Assembly: GCF_016907535.1 (NCBI RefSeq)
Contig: NZ_JAFBCF010000001.1
Coordinates: forward strand, 868,001-932,000
Source: Microlunatus panaciterrae
Lineage (GTDB): Bacteria > Actinomycetota > Actinomycetes > Propionibacteriales > Propionibacteriaceae
DNA length: 64,000 nt
Reading direction: 5' to 3'
Position numbers and translations under genes: made by a program. The number at the start of each line of letters is the position of its first letter. Position 1 is the stretch's first letter. Under the pieces are notes generated by a model, which saw nothing but the letters and a program-made list of their open reading frames with translations, had not been told where the DNA came from and did no database searches. Of the stretch, positions 1-9,221 are shown piece after piece.

Positions 1-2419
1 CCTGGGTCTTGTGCGCCGCGCCGGTCTGCAGGTACAGGTACGGGATGTGGTGCGCCGGCTGGTTGGACAGCGCCAGCATCCCCATTCGTACCGTCCGCGC
101 CTCGGTCATCTCATGGATCGGCGTGCCGTACGAGCCGGCCAGCTCCTCCGCAGCGGTTTCGGGGGTGGCGAAGAACTCGTCCAGCTTGGCCGCCAGCCGG
201 TCGTCCCCACCGTAGAGAGCCGCCAGCCCGGCGGGGTCGTGCGGGACGGTGAACGCCATCCCCCAGCCGTTGGTCTCGGTGAAGTCGTACCCCCACAGGG
301 CCGGGTCGAAGTCCTCCGGCCCCAACCGGAAGTCACCCCCCGCCGTGCGGCCCTGGAAGAAGCCCACCCGATCGTCGAACATGTGCGCGTAGGCGAGGGC
401 GCGCGAGCCGAAGTAGACCGCATTGGCCTCGAACTCCCGACGCCGTGGATGTTCCGGTCCGGCCTCGGCGAGCAGACGCTCCGACCAGACCGCCAGCCCG
501 TAGTCGTTGATCGCGCTCTCCAGCGTCCACGACATCCCCTCCGTGGTGTCGGTGTCGACGTAACCGCGGAAGATGGCCGTCTCCAACCCGTTGCGACCGA
601 CCGCGCGGTCGGTGGCCGGGACGGTGGCGTTGCGGATCGCCGAGTCGTAGCCGGCGACGTAGTCGACGCCGGGAAGGTTCTTGACGAAGGCGTCGGCAAG
701 GACGATGTCGGAGCTGGTGCCCACCATGCAGTCGGCATAGCCGGGCGAGCTCCATCGCGCGGTCCAGCCGCCGTCACGGAAGTGCTGCACGAAGCCGTCC
801 AGCAGTCCGCCGGCGCGTTCCGGGTCGAGCAGGGTCAGAGCCGGCCAGCAGGTCCGGTAGGTGTCCCAGAAGCCGTTGTTCACCGAACACGCGCCGTCGA
901 CCACGACGCAGCCGGTGCTCTCGGCCGTGTGCGGACCCGCCGGCGGCTGGAAGGGGCTCGCGTAGGCGAGGCGTGGCGACTCCGGGGTGCCGATGTTCTC
1001 GCTCATCGAGTTCGGATAGAGGAACAGCCGGTAGAGGTTCGAGTAGAGGGTGACCAGCTGGTCCTGAGTGGCGCCCTCGACCGAGACCAGGCTCAGCCGC
1101 TCGAGCCATTGCGCGTCAGCCGCAGCCACGACGGCCTCGAAGGTCACGTCGCTCGCGAGCTCCTGGGCCAGGTTGCGGGCCGCCTGCTCGACGCCGATGA
1201 ACGAGCTCGCCAGCCGGAGCTCGACCCGCCGGTCCGCGCCAGCGTCCAGCCGCAGGTAGCCACAGACCCGCTCCCGGCCCGGCTCCGCCAGCAATCCTGA
1301 CTCGGTGGCCGGCCGGTCCACCACGCCGTAGACATACATCGGCGGCAGCAGCGAGCCACGGGCCACTCCGGCCCCGACGTACCCGGTCACCACCGGCCTG
1401 CCGTCCTCGGTGCTGCCGGTCACGGTGAGTGAACCGTTCCCGTCGACCTGGTCGAAGATCAACGCGGCATTGTCGTCGGGAAACGTGAACCTCATGATGA
1501 CCGCATGGTCGGTCGGGGCGAGCTCGATCTGCAGTCCGCTGTCGGTGTGCAGACCGTAGTAGTGGGCGCGGTCGGTCTCGTGATCATGGTCGAACGACAG
1601 CGCCCGCGCCTCCCGATCAGCCGTCGGCACGCCCGGCTGAGAGGTCGGGCAGACCTGGAAGATCGCCCGGTCCCCCATCCAGGGGCTCGGGATGTGGGAG
1701 AAGGCCAGCGCCTGCAGTGCCGGCCGGTTGTCAGCGCCGTTGTGTTGATGCCAGGAATAGATCCAGCGCCGGGTGCCGGCGTCGGTGACCGGTGTGACGA
1801 AGTTGAACCCGTGCGGCACTGCGGCGAGCGGCGCGTTGTTGCCGCGGGAGAACTGCCCCGAGCTGTGGGTGCCACGGGTGGTACGGACCCAGTCCGTCGG
1901 CTTCGCGTCGGCGCTGACGGCCGCGATCGGGCCGATCCGGACCTCGTCGAGCCAGCCCGTGGCCGCTCGGCCAAGCCCTTCGACCACGACCTCGACCGCC
2001 GACACCCGCCGACCGGCGGCCGAGGCCAGGTCGACCGTCTTGAGGTTCCACTGGTCGACGACCAGGGTCTTGGACCGGTACTGGGAGCCGGGGTCGACGA
2101 GGACGCCGTGCTGGTCGCGGACCGACAGCTCGGACAGCCTGCCGCCGTCATCGAAGCGCAGGTCTACGCTGACCGCGGTCGACGCGCACCCCGCCTCGAC
2201 CTCTCCGCCAAGCTCGGCGAAGGTCGGGTAGACGGCATAACTGAGCTGGTCGCCGACGGCGATGACCCGGTCGATGGGCTCGAGCTGGGATCTGAGCTCA
2301 TCCGCCGCCGCCTCGTCCACCTGGTAGCCGATGGCGTGCAGACCTCTCAGGCCCACTCCGCTCTTGGAGCTGCGGGCGTTGACAGGACCGGTTCCGATGG
2401 CGAGCCGAAGCAGACTCAT
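1..2419 (-). CDS. GH92 family exo-alpha-mannosidase (3' end off window)
   Basis: Predicted calcium-dependent exo-acting alpha-mannosidase of glycoside hydrolase family 92, which trims mannose from glycans. The reading frame is open from an ATG at 2419 (GAGGT just upstream) to the left edge, giving about 806 residues without a stop, so the C-terminus is missing. GH92 signatures in order: NNGFWDTYRTCWP near residue 516, GTSSDIVLADA near 565, GYDFTETNGWG near 710 and NQPAHHIPYLY near 785. The N-terminal part is beta-rich. No signal peptide is visible at the chosen start, so the enzyme may act on imported oligosaccharides in the cytoplasm. It precedes a run of sugar-metabolism genes on the same strand. 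The family call is firm; linkage specificity cannot be read from sequence. Confidence 0.88.
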   Translation of the reverse strand, partial: MSLLRLAIGTGPVNARSSKSGVGLRGLHAIGYQVDEAAADELRSQLEPIDRVIAVGDQLSYAVYPTFAELGGEVEAGCASTAVSVDLRFDDGGRLSELSVRDQHGVLVDPGSQYRSKTLVVDQWNLKTVDLASAAGRRVSAVEVVVEGLGRAATGWLDEVRIGPIAAVSADAKPTDWVRTTRGTHSSGQFSRGNNAPLAAVPHGFNFVTPVTDAGTRRWIYSWHQHNGADNRPALQALAFSHIPSPWMGDRAIFQVCPTSQPGVPTADREARALSFDHDHETDRAHYYGLHTDSGLQIELAPTDHAVIMRFTFPDDNAALIFDQVDGNGSLTVTGSTEDGRPVVTGYVGAGVARGSLLPPMYVYGVVDRPATESGLLAEPGRERVCGYLRLDAGADRRVELRLASSFIGVEQAARNLAQELASDVTFEAVVAAADAQWLERLSLVSVEGATQDQLVTLYSNLYRLFLYPNSMSENIGTPESPRLAYASPFQPPAGPHTAESTGCVVVDGACSVNNGFWDTYRTCWPALTLLDPERAGGLLDGFVQHFRDGGWTARWSSPGYADCMVGTSSDIVLADAFVKNLPGVDYVAGYDSAIRNATVPATDRAVGRNGLETAIFRGYVDTDTTEGMSWTLESAINDYGLAVWSERLLAEAGPEHPRRREFEANAVYFGSRALAYAHMFDDRVGFFQGRTAGGDFRLGPEDFDPALWGYDFTETNGWGMAFTVPHDPAGLAALYGGDDRLAAKLDEFFATPETAAEELAGSYGTPIHEMTEARTVRMGMLALSNQPAHHIPYLYLQTGAAHKTQ

Positions 2420-2531
2420 GTGACCTCATTGGGTGTTGGCGGCAGGGTGTCACCCGAGACGCCGTGAGGCGGTCCGCACGACGCACGATGGTGATGCTAC
2501 CGATGCCTCGCAGCCGACCCACCGGGCGCCA

Positions 2532-3794
2532 TCACGGGGCCTCCAGAGCACCGTCGATCCGCCGCACCCCCGCCGCCCAGGCGTCATGTCCGGAGAGGTC
2601 GGCCGGGTAAGCGGCGGCAGCCTCCTCGTCGAGCTCGATCCCCCACCCCGGGGCCTCGTTCGGCCGGATCCAGCCGTCGATGATGGGCAGCGTCCCTGGG
2701 AACACCTCATGGGTGGCCTTGCTGTAGACGTGCCCCTCCTGGATCCCGAACGCAGGCGACGACACGTCCAGCGCCACGTTGGCGGCCGCCCCGACGGGTG
2801 AGGTGTCGCCAGGGGCGTGCCAGGCCGTTCGGACCCCGACCAGCTCGGCCAGCGCCGCCAGCTTGCGGGCCGGGGTGAGCCCACCGATGCCGGAGATGTG
2901 GCTGCGGATGAAGTCGACGCCGCCGTCGCGCACCAACCGCACGGCGTCGGTCATCGAGGTGGTCAGCTCGCCGACGGCGATCGGCACCGGACTCGCGGCA
3001 CGGACCTCGGGCAGCCTGTCCCAGTGCTCGGGTGCGAGCACGTCCTCGAGAAAGAACAGCCCGTACGGCTCCAGCGAGCGGGCGAGCAGCACGGCCTCCT
3101 TGGGAGTCAGCCTCGAGTGCACGTCGTGCAGGAGCTCGATATGGGGTGGCAGCGCCTCCCTCGCGGCGGCGAAGAGGTCCGGCACCCGACGCAGGTAGTC
3201 GCGGGCGCTCCAACCGTCCGGGTAGGGAGCGTCCGGGTACTCACCGGGGATGCGTGGCGAACCGTAGCCACCGCCACCCGGAGTCGAGGCCTGCAGCCGG
3301 ACGTGCCGCCAGCCGGCTGCCACGAACCGCTGGGCGTTGGCGATCGTCTCCTCGATCGTGGCGCCGGAGGCATGTACATAGGTGTCGGCCGCCGCCCGAA
3401 CCTTGCCCCCGAGCAGCTCGTAGACCGGGAGGCCGGCCCGCTTTCCGGCGATGTCCCAGAGCGCCTGGTCGACGCCGGAGATCGCGTTGTTGGTGACCGG
3501 GCCGCCGCGCCAGTAGCCGGCGAAATGAGCCAGTCGAACGAGATCCTCGATGTCACCGGGGTAGCGGCCGACCAGCAGCCGGGCCAGGTGCTCGTCGACG
3601 AAGGTGCGGACCGCCCGCCAGCGCTGGGTGAAGGTGGCGCAGCCGAGGCCGAACAGTCCCGGTGTGGTGGTGTCGATCCTGACCACCACCAGCGGGATAC
3701 CCTCCGGCGCGGTCACGATCGTGCGGACTGAACGGATCCGGACCTCGTCCCGCACCGGCCAGGGCTGGGCGAAGCTCGCCTCGGTTGCTGCCAT
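2532..3794 (-). CDS. Enolase-superfamily mannonate dehydratase-like protein (ManD/RspA group)
   Basis: 420 residues, the usual length for the mandelate racemase/muconate lactonizing enolase subgroup that includes D-mannonate dehydratase and RspA. The fold carries magnesium ligands and catalytic residues in a TIM barrel: DVHSR near residue 221, FFLED near 247, GELTTS near 274, RSHISGIGG near 295, and WHAPGDTSPVG near 324 followed by GIQEGH. These C-terminal motifs are characteristic of the ManD group. The ATG at 3794 has an AGGAG six bases upstream. Many ManD homologues are poor dehydratases on mannonate or act on gluconate, so the substrate is uncertain. Location beside a GH92 mannosidase and an epimerase suggests sugar-acid breakdown. 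A triple 17-base tandem repeat lies just upstream of the ribosome binding site. Confidence 0.82.
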   Translation of the reverse strand: MAATEASFAQPWPVRDEVRIRSVRTIVTAPEGIPLVVVRIDTTTPGLFGLGCATFTQRWRAVRTFVDEHLARLLVGRYPGDIEDLVRLAHFAGYWRGGPVTNNAISGVDQALWDIAGKRAGLPVYELLGGKVRAAADTYVHASGATIEETIANAQRFVAAGWRHVRLQASTPGGGGYGSPRIPGEYPDAPYPDGWSARDYLRRVPDLFAAAREALPPHIELLHDVHSRLTPKEAVLLARSLEPYGLFFLEDVLAPEHWDRLPEVRAASPVPIAVGELTTSMTDAVRLVRDGGVDFIRSHISGIGGLTPARKLAALAELVGVRTAWHAPGDTSPVGAAANVALDVSSPAFGIQEGHVYSKATHEVFPGTLPIIDGWIRPNEAPGWGIELDEEAAAAYPADLSGHDAWAAGVRRIDGALEAP

Positions 3795-3807
3795 CGGCTC
3801 TCTCCTT

Positions 3808-3855
3808 GCATCTAGGGGGTCAGAGCATCTAGGGGGTCAGAGCATCTAGGGGGTC
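3808..3855. repeat. Three tandem 17-base repeats upstream of the ManD-like gene
   Basis: Two full copies and one 14-base partial copy of GCATCTAGGGGGTCAGA lie head to tail (3808-3824, 3825-3841, 3842-3855). They fill most of the gap between the ManD-like gene and the upstream epimerase gene on the same strand and end next to the Shine-Dalgarno sequence. They could be a tandem operator or a replication-slippage array. No protein is assigned. Confidence 0.9.
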
Positions 3856-3875
3856 GCACGGCCCGTCGGACGGGC

Positions 3876-4781
3876 TCAGGCCAGGTGCGGTGGCAACGGC
3901 ATCTCGGCCACCTCGATCTCGTGTTCGGCACGGAACCCGAGCAGTGCCCGGACAGCGCTCAGGTCGATCGGTACCTCGCGGCCGATGAACGCCTTCGTCT
4001 TGGGCGTGTCAGCGGCGAACGCGTTCAGCAGGTCCGCGGTGGGATAGGGGACGCAGGTGCTGTCGGCGGCGATGAACAGCCGGTGAGCCCCGGTGAACTC
4101 GGCGGTGATCCCGAGCGCCAGGGCCCGCGCCGCATCCCTGCTGTCCAGGTAGGACCAGCCCTCCCGCACGCCGACGGCCGGGTCTGCGGTCAGCCGCTCG
4201 CTGTGCTGACGGATGGCGTCCGCGTCGTTGACGTACGGGAAGCGCAGCGAGACCACATCGATCCCCCAGTGCCGCCAGGCCATCCGCGCCGTCTGCTCGT
4301 CGTTGTACTTCGACAGCGAATACCAGTCGTCGATGTCGACCGGGATGTCGGAGTCGAGCGGGTAGTAGGCCGGGGTGACCTCATGGTGGTTCATCGGCAC
4401 GCCGTAGGCGTTGATGCTGCTGGCCACCACGGCACGGCGGATGCCGGCGGCACCCGCCTGGGCCAGGACGTTGAAGGTGGACACCACGTTGGTGGTGTAG
4501 ACGTTGTAGGGCGTGTCGATGTCCCTGTGCGCCAATGCGGCCAGGTGCACCACCGCCTCGACCTCCTGCAGGGCGTCGGCGACGTCAGCCTCGGACCTGG
4601 TGTCGCCCACCAGCACCCGCTCAGCCTCGAGCGCGGGCTCCTCGTTGGCCGACAGGGCCGTCACCCGGGCGCCGCAGTCGTTCAACAGCGCAGTGGTGAC
4701 CCTGCCGATCCGACCGCTCGCCCCGGTCACCAGGACCCTCGTGCCTGCCAGGCCCTCCCCGGCGCCGATCCCACCCGACAT
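3876..4781 (-). CDS. NAD-dependent epimerase/dehydratase (extended SDR)
   Basis: 301-residue extended short-chain dehydrogenase, probably acting on a sugar or nucleotide sugar. The N-terminal Rossmann motif TGASGRIG is at residues 19-26 and the catalytic tyrosine-lysine pair lies in YSLSKYN near residue 153. I prefer the ATG at 4781 because GGGAG sits six to seven bases before it; an in-frame TTG at 4823 would add 14 residues of poor character. It sits in the same orientation as the ManD-like enzyme and an NmrA-like protein. Substrate is unknown; SDR epimerases with this architecture include uronate dehydrogenase-like and UDP-sugar epimerase-like members. Confidence 0.78.
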   Translation of the reverse strand: MSGGIGAGEGLAGTRVLVTGASGRIGRVTTALLNDCGARVTALSANEEPALEAERVLVGDTRSEADVADALQEVEAVVHLAALAHRDIDTPYNVYTTNVVSTFNVLAQAGAAGIRRAVVASSINAYGVPMNHHEVTPAYYPLDSDIPVDIDDWYSLSKYNDEQTARMAWRHWGIDVVSLRFPYVNDADAIRQHSERLTADPAVGVREGWSYLDSRDAARALALGITAEFTGAHRLFIAADSTCVPYPTADLLNAFAADTPKTKAFIGREVPIDLSAVRALLGFRAEHEIEVAEMPLPPHLA

Positions 4782-4886
4782 CTGCCACTCCCAGCGGTCC
4801 GCTCCATCACGATCAGCGGCCAACCTATCGGCTGACCGTCGACCTCGGCGATGAGGCTCGGTGCAACGGCCACCGGAGGTCGACGG

Positions 4887-5747
4887 TCAGCTGTGCAGGA
4901 CGTCGCCGAGCTGGGTGAGCTCGATGCCGGGCAGGGGTGGCTGCCGGATCACACTCGGCAGCTCGTCCATCGCCAGCGCCGCCCGGGCCTGCCGGGCCAG
5001 CATCGGTCTGATCCGCCCGGTCGCCAGGGCCATCACCCTCAGCAGTCCGCGAGGGACGCGGCGCGGCGATCCGGGCCACTGGTGGGCAGCCATCACGGCA
5101 GCGGCAAGCCGGCGCAGCGTGAACGTCTCCGGTCCGGTGATCTCGAGGATGCGGCCACGCAGCGACGGGTCCTGGACGACGCGGCTCACGACCTCGGCGA
5201 CATCCTTGACCGAGACGAAGGCAATCGGGTTGTCGCCGCGGCCGAAGACCTGCGGCCGCTTGGATCGGCCGGCCGTCTGCTCCAGCAGCCCCGCCCACGT
5301 CTCCATGAAGGCCTCCGAGCGGACGATGGTCCAGCCGATGCTCGCGTGCCGCAGCCGTTGCTCGGCGGCGTACTTCATCCGGTGCAGCTCCATCGGGCTG
5401 TCGGCAGCCGCTCCGGTGACCGACAGCAGCACCAGGTCGGCACCGATCTTCTCGGCCGCCTCGATCAGCGAGATGTTGCCGCCACGGTCGACAGTCTCGG
5501 GCGAGTTGCCGTCGGTGCCGCTGAAACCGTGCACCATCGACACGACCGTCCGGGCGCCTGCCAGGACCTGATCCACTTCCGTACGGTCACGAACGTCCGC
5601 GAGCCGCCACTCGACCCGGGGATGATCGTCCCGCCAGCGCTCGGTGGGGGGATGGCGGGCGACCACCCTGAGCGGGATGCCGGAGGGTTCGAGCCTGGAC
5701 AGCACCTGCTCCCCGAGCCGTCCGGTACCGCCGATGAGAACGATCAA
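4887..5747 (-). CDS. NmrA-like / atypical SDR NAD(P)-binding protein
   Basis: 286-residue Rossmann-fold protein of the atypical SDR (NmrA/complex I NDUFA9-like) type. The nucleotide-binding motif IGGTGRLG is at residues 5-12, and the central part contains the VVSMVHG and LVLLSVTG strands typical of this group. No standard YxxxK catalytic pair is evident, so it may be a sensor or a reductase of unusual chemistry. The start is a TTG at 5747; no in-frame ATG is better placed. It follows a GT4 glycosyltransferase on the same strand and precedes the epimerase. Function is unassigned beyond nucleotide binding. Confidence 0.7.
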   Translation of the reverse strand: MIVLIGGTGRLGEQVLSRLEPSGIPLRVVARHPPTERWRDDHPRVEWRLADVRDRTEVDQVLAGARTVVSMVHGFSGTDGNSPETVDRGGNISLIEAAEKIGADLVLLSVTGAAADSPMELHRMKYAAEQRLRHASIGWTIVRSEAFMETWAGLLEQTAGRSKRPQVFGRGDNPIAFVSVKDVAEVVSRVVQDPSLRGRILEITGPETFTLRRLAAAVMAAHQWPGSPRRVPRGLLRVMALATGRIRPMLARQARAALAMDELPSVIRQPPLPGIELTQLGDVLHS

Positions 5748-5836
5748 GGCGCCCCCACATCCTTGGTCGACGCAGCAACCTGCATCTAGTCGGAGTGTGA
5801 ACCCGGCCCAACAGCTCCGTCAAGGTGCCGGGCCGG

Positions 5837-7027
5837 TCAGGCCGCCTCTTCCTCGTCCTCGTCGACAGCGACCTCCCGGCGGCCGGCCACCCGGTTGTAG
5901 ATCTCCTCGAAGCTGTCCAGGGTTGCGCTGAGGGCATGCTCAGCGACGATCGCGCGGCTCGCCTCACCCATCCGACGCCGCCGCTGCGGGTCGCTCAGCA
6001 GGTCCGACAAGCGGCCGGTCAGATCCTCGACGTCACCTGGCGCGAACAACCAGCCGTTCCTGCCGTGGTGGACCAGATGGGGCAGGGCCATCGCGTCGGC
6101 GGCGACCACCGGCTTGCCTGCCGACATCGCCTCCAGCGTCACCAGGCTCTGCAGCTCGGCCACCCCCGGCATGCAGAAGACGGCGCAGCGTCCGTAGGCC
6201 GCCAGGAGCTGTGCATCCGACACGAAGCCGTGGAAGTGGACCCTGTCCTCGACGCCCAGTCGCGCGGCCAGCGCGCGCAGCACGGACCGTTCCTCCCCGT
6301 CGCCGATGATCTCCAGACTGGCTGACAGGTCTGACGGCAGCTGGGCGAACGCCCGGATCAGCTGGTCGACGTGCTTCTCCTGGTCCAACCGACCGACGAA
6401 CAGCACGGACGGGCCGTCGCCGGTGCCTGCGAGCTGGCTGGCCTGCCAGTAGCGATCCGAGTCGATCCCGCAGGAGACGGCACGAGCACCGCGGATGTTG
6501 GTGTTGGCCTCCAGCAGCTCGACGGCACGGGGCGTCGGCGCGGTCACCAGGTCCGCGCGCCCGAAGACCCGGTTCAGGTCCCACCAGACCCAGCTGGAGA
6601 CGAGCCGTCGGGTCAGCGCGCGAGGCAGTGGCACGTAGCCGAACACGTTCTCCGGCATGAAGTGGTTGGTGGCGACCAGTGGCACGTCGTGGGACCTGGC
6701 TGCCGCGGCGAGGGCGCGGCCGAGCAGGATATGGCACTGGAGATGGGCCACGTCGGGCCGGAGGTCGGTCAGCAGTCTGTTGACCTGCAGCTTCGCGTCC
6801 CACGGCATGCAGACCCGGAACGACTCCGCCCAGGGATAGCGGTAGGAACGGATCCGGTGCTCGATCACCCCGTCGACCGACTCCACGCGGCCAGGACCCC
6901 TGTCGGACGCGCACACCACATGGACCTCATGGCCCCGCTCGGTCAGTCCGAGCGCCAGCCGGCGGCTGAACTGGGCCGACCCATTGACGTCCGGCGCATA
7001 CGTGTCAACCCCCAACACGACTCTCAA
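5837..7027 (-). CDS. GT4 family glycosyltransferase
   Basis: 396-residue GT-B fold glycosyltransferase of family GT4, resembling diacylglycerol glucosyltransferases and PimB-type mannosyltransferases. The N-terminus has DTYAPDVNGSAQF, the acceptor-side loop of this subgroup; the donor side has VLFVGRLDQEKHVDQLI and the E-x7-E motif ELQSLVTLE near residues 291-299. The C-terminus ends in an acidic tail. The TTG start at 7027 overlaps the stop of the upstream membrane protein by four bases (TTGA), implying translational coupling. It probably glycosylates a lipid or a cell-envelope precursor at the inner face of the membrane; the exact acceptor cannot be determined. Confidence 0.82.
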   Translation of the reverse strand: MRVVLGVDTYAPDVNGSAQFSRRLALGLTERGHEVHVVCASDRGPGRVESVDGVIEHRIRSYRYPWAESFRVCMPWDAKLQVNRLLTDLRPDVAHLQCHILLGRALAAAARSHDVPLVATNHFMPENVFGYVPLPRALTRRLVSSWVWWDLNRVFGRADLVTAPTPRAVELLEANTNIRGARAVSCGIDSDRYWQASQLAGTGDGPSVLFVGRLDQEKHVDQLIRAFAQLPSDLSASLEIIGDGEERSVLRALAARLGVEDRVHFHGFVSDAQLLAAYGRCAVFCMPGVAELQSLVTLEAMSAGKPVVAADAMALPHLVHHGRNGWLFAPGDVEDLTGRLSDLLSDPQRRRRMGEASRAIVAEHALSATLDSFEEIYNRVAGRREVAVDEDEEEAA

Positions 7028-8019
7028 GACCGCTCCTTCTCCAAGATCTGTCCTGCGGCCACCGGTTGTCGACGCTGGGTCGGTGTCACGGGCACCGGCT
7101 GTGGCCGCAGCGCAGCATCGGGATGATGCTTCGCCAAGGTGATGACCCCCACCGTAGCGAGAACGGCGCAGGCGGCCATCGCCAGTCCGGTGCCCAGTCC
7201 GATGAAGGCACCCTCACCCAGCAGGACGATGCCGAAGACCACGGCGACCAACGGGTCGATCACGGTCAGGCAGGCCAGCACCACCTCCGGCGGGCCGGAG
7301 GCGTAGGCCTGCTGGACGGACCAGGCCCCGACGCACATCGCCACCACCATGCCGATCGCGATGGCGATCACCAGCGGGTTGAGCAGGTTCGCCAGGTTCC
7401 AGTTCACCACCTGCGCCCCGGTGCGCATCAGAGCCGACCCCAGGCCGAAGCTCATCGCCCCGGCACAGGCGCCCGCGATGCAGCGGAGCCAGAGCGGGGC
7501 GCGGACGGCGACAGCCCACAGGATGACCACAGCGACAGCGACGATCACCCCGGCGCCGACCAGTTTCTCCTCCGACACGGGCTGAATGGCCGCCTGCCCG
7601 GTCGCGAACCAGACGAAGGTGGCGATGCTGACCACGCTCAGCGCCACTCCGATGCCCATCCCGCGGGTGGGCTGCAGAGCGGAGTGTCGGGTCGACAGGA
7701 GCACGGCAACCGGCACCGCCAGCACGCCGATCGGCTGCACGATGGTGACGGGCGCCAGGATCAGCGCCGTCACATGCACCAGCGTCCCGAGCCCGATCAG
7801 CCCGAGCCCGATCAGCCAGCGGGGGGTACGGATCAGCTCACGTATCGCGGGCAGGTCCAGTCGGCGGGGGCGACCTGAGCTCTCGGCCGTATCGACCGCC
7901 CTGCCCACCTCTCGATGCTGGAGCACAGCCGCAGTCGCGAAGCACAACGCGCCCAGCACTGCGAGCGAGATCGCCATCGCAGTGCTCAGCCAGGGTGCTA
8001 GGGCGGCGAACACGGGCAC
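7024..8019 (-). CDS. DMT superfamily (EamA/NIPA-like) membrane protein
   Basis: 331-residue integral membrane protein with about nine or ten hydrophobic helices and a duplicated drug/metabolite-transporter layout. It looks most like the actinobacterial DMT proteins distantly related to NIPA magnesium transporters, including ALILAPVTIVQPIGVLAV in helix 3-4 and PPEVVLACLTVIDPLVAV in the second half. Substrate is unknown. The GTG start at 8019 is the first in the frame. It overlaps the downstream GT4 gene by four bases, so the two may act together, for example in handling a glycolipid or its precursor, but this is inference from coupling alone. Confidence 0.72.
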   Translation of the reverse strand: MPVFAALAPWLSTAMAISLAVLGALCFATAAVLQHREVGRAVDTAESSGRPRRLDLPAIRELIRTPRWLIGLGLIGLGTLVHVTALILAPVTIVQPIGVLAVPVAVLLSTRHSALQPTRGMGIGVALSVVSIATFVWFATGQAAIQPVSEEKLVGAGVIVAVAVVILWAVAVRAPLWLRCIAGACAGAMSFGLGSALMRTGAQVVNWNLANLLNPLVIAIAIGMVVAMCVGAWSVQQAYASGPPEVVLACLTVIDPLVAVVFGIVLLGEGAFIGLGTGLAMAACAVLATVGVITLAKHHPDAALRPQPVPVTPTQRRQPVAAGQILEKERS

Positions 8020-8128
8020 ACCCTCACTCTCTCACCGACGGCCAAACTCCGCAGCCCGGACATACCCTGAAACTCCCCGGGTTCAGCGTGAGTTCATCCG
8101 GCCGCCATCCCGGCTCTGCGTCGCGTCG

Positions 8129-9208
8129 TCAGCCGTCCTCGCCACCCAGGCGCCGGCACAGGTCGAGCAGCGTCTGGGCCGAGCGGTGCCAGGAGTACCG
8201 TCCGGCCTGGGCCAAGGCGGCCGTTGACCGGCGGTTCCACTCCGTGGCATCCTCCAGACCTCGGATGGCAGCGGCGAAGGTGGCGGGGTCGTCCGGGTCG
8301 GCGAAGACCGCCGCCGGACCGCCGATCTCGCGGAAGATCTCGATGTCGCTCACCACCACCGGTGTGCCGTGCGCCATCGCCTCGACCAGGGGGATCCCGA
8401 ACCCCTCGTCCCGGGAGGCGCTGACCAGCGCCTGGGCGCCGGCGAGCGTCCGGTGGTACGTCTCGTCGGTGGCGCCGTCATGGAAGACCAGGTCGGCGTC
8501 GGGCGGCGCCAACCCCTGCAGCCTGGACCGGTCCGCGTCGCTGACCCGACTCATCAGATGCAGCCGGTAACCGGGTAGCAGCCGCAGCGCCGTGACCAGG
8601 GTCTCGACGTTCTTGTAGGTCATGAAGGTGCCCATATAGACCAGCGAGCGGGCCCGGGAGCGGTCGGGGGAGGGCTGCCCCGCCGCAGGTGACAGTTCAG
8701 CCGCGTTCGGGACCACTGTCACCGGACGGCGGGTGAGCTGGTGTTCGCTGAGCAGCCGCCGGGTGGTCTCGGACACGGCCACCACGGCATCGGCCCGGTT
8801 GAGCAGCAGCCGTTGCGGCCACCAGGTCAGGTGGTAGAGGCGCCAGATCAGCCGCAGCCAGGCGGCGAACTCCGGCGGCGGTGCCGGGTGCCGGTAGTAG
8901 ATGAGGTCGTGCACGGTCAGGACCAGTCGGTAGCGTCGGCCGAACGAGCCCATGGTCTGCATCGGGGTGAACACCACATCGGGCTGCAGCCGGTTGACCT
9001 GCCGGGCGACCAGCGGCTCGAGCGGGCTGGTGGGGGCCGAGACCAGCTGGTACGGCAGCTCGGGCAGCATCTCCAACTGCCGCAGGTCGCTGACCAGCAT
9101 GGTTACCGGATTCAGCTGCCCCAGCTCGGTGACGATGCCTGCTGTGTAGCGGCTGATCCCGTCGTGCCGACCCAGGCGGATATAACGGCAGTCGACGACG
9201 ATCTTCAC
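8129..9208 (-). CDS. GT4 family glycosyltransferase (mannosyltransferase-like)
   Basis: 359-residue GT4 glycosyltransferase of the WbaZ/mannosyltransferase B-like type. It opens with VVDCRYIRLGRHDGISRYT and has VHDLIYYRHP, the helix WRLYHLTWWPQRLLLNRAD, the donor-site region LVYMGTFMTYKNVETLV and the E-x7-E motif in DEGFGIPLVEAM near residues 264-273. It is likely cytoplasmic or membrane-peripheral and builds a surface polysaccharide or glycolipid. The GTG start at 9208 lies 13 bases from the stop of the upstream hydrolase, consistent with an operon. Sugar donor and acceptor are not deducible. Confidence 0.82.
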   Translation of the reverse strand: MKIVVDCRYIRLGRHDGISRYTAGIVTELGQLNPVTMLVSDLRQLEMLPELPYQLVSAPTSPLEPLVARQVNRLQPDVVFTPMQTMGSFGRRYRLVLTVHDLIYYRHPAPPPEFAAWLRLIWRLYHLTWWPQRLLLNRADAVVAVSETTRRLLSEHQLTRRPVTVVPNAAELSPAAGQPSPDRSRARSLVYMGTFMTYKNVETLVTALRLLPGYRLHLMSRVSDADRSRLQGLAPPDADLVFHDGATDETYHRTLAGAQALVSASRDEGFGIPLVEAMAHGTPVVVSDIEIFREIGGPAAVFADPDDPATFAAAIRGLEDATEWNRRSTAALAQAGRYSWHRSAQTLLDLCRRLGGEDG

Positions 9209-9221
9209 CTCACACCCGTCC

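Noticed and set aside
11-1300. 429-residue plus-strand frame opposite the GH92 gene
   Set aside because: The minus-strand frame carries GH92 signatures throughout; the plus frame is a shadow.
8067-8086. CTGAA/TTCAG inverted repeat as a terminator
   Set aside because: Only five base pairs, no T-tract, and located inside a probable same-strand gene series.
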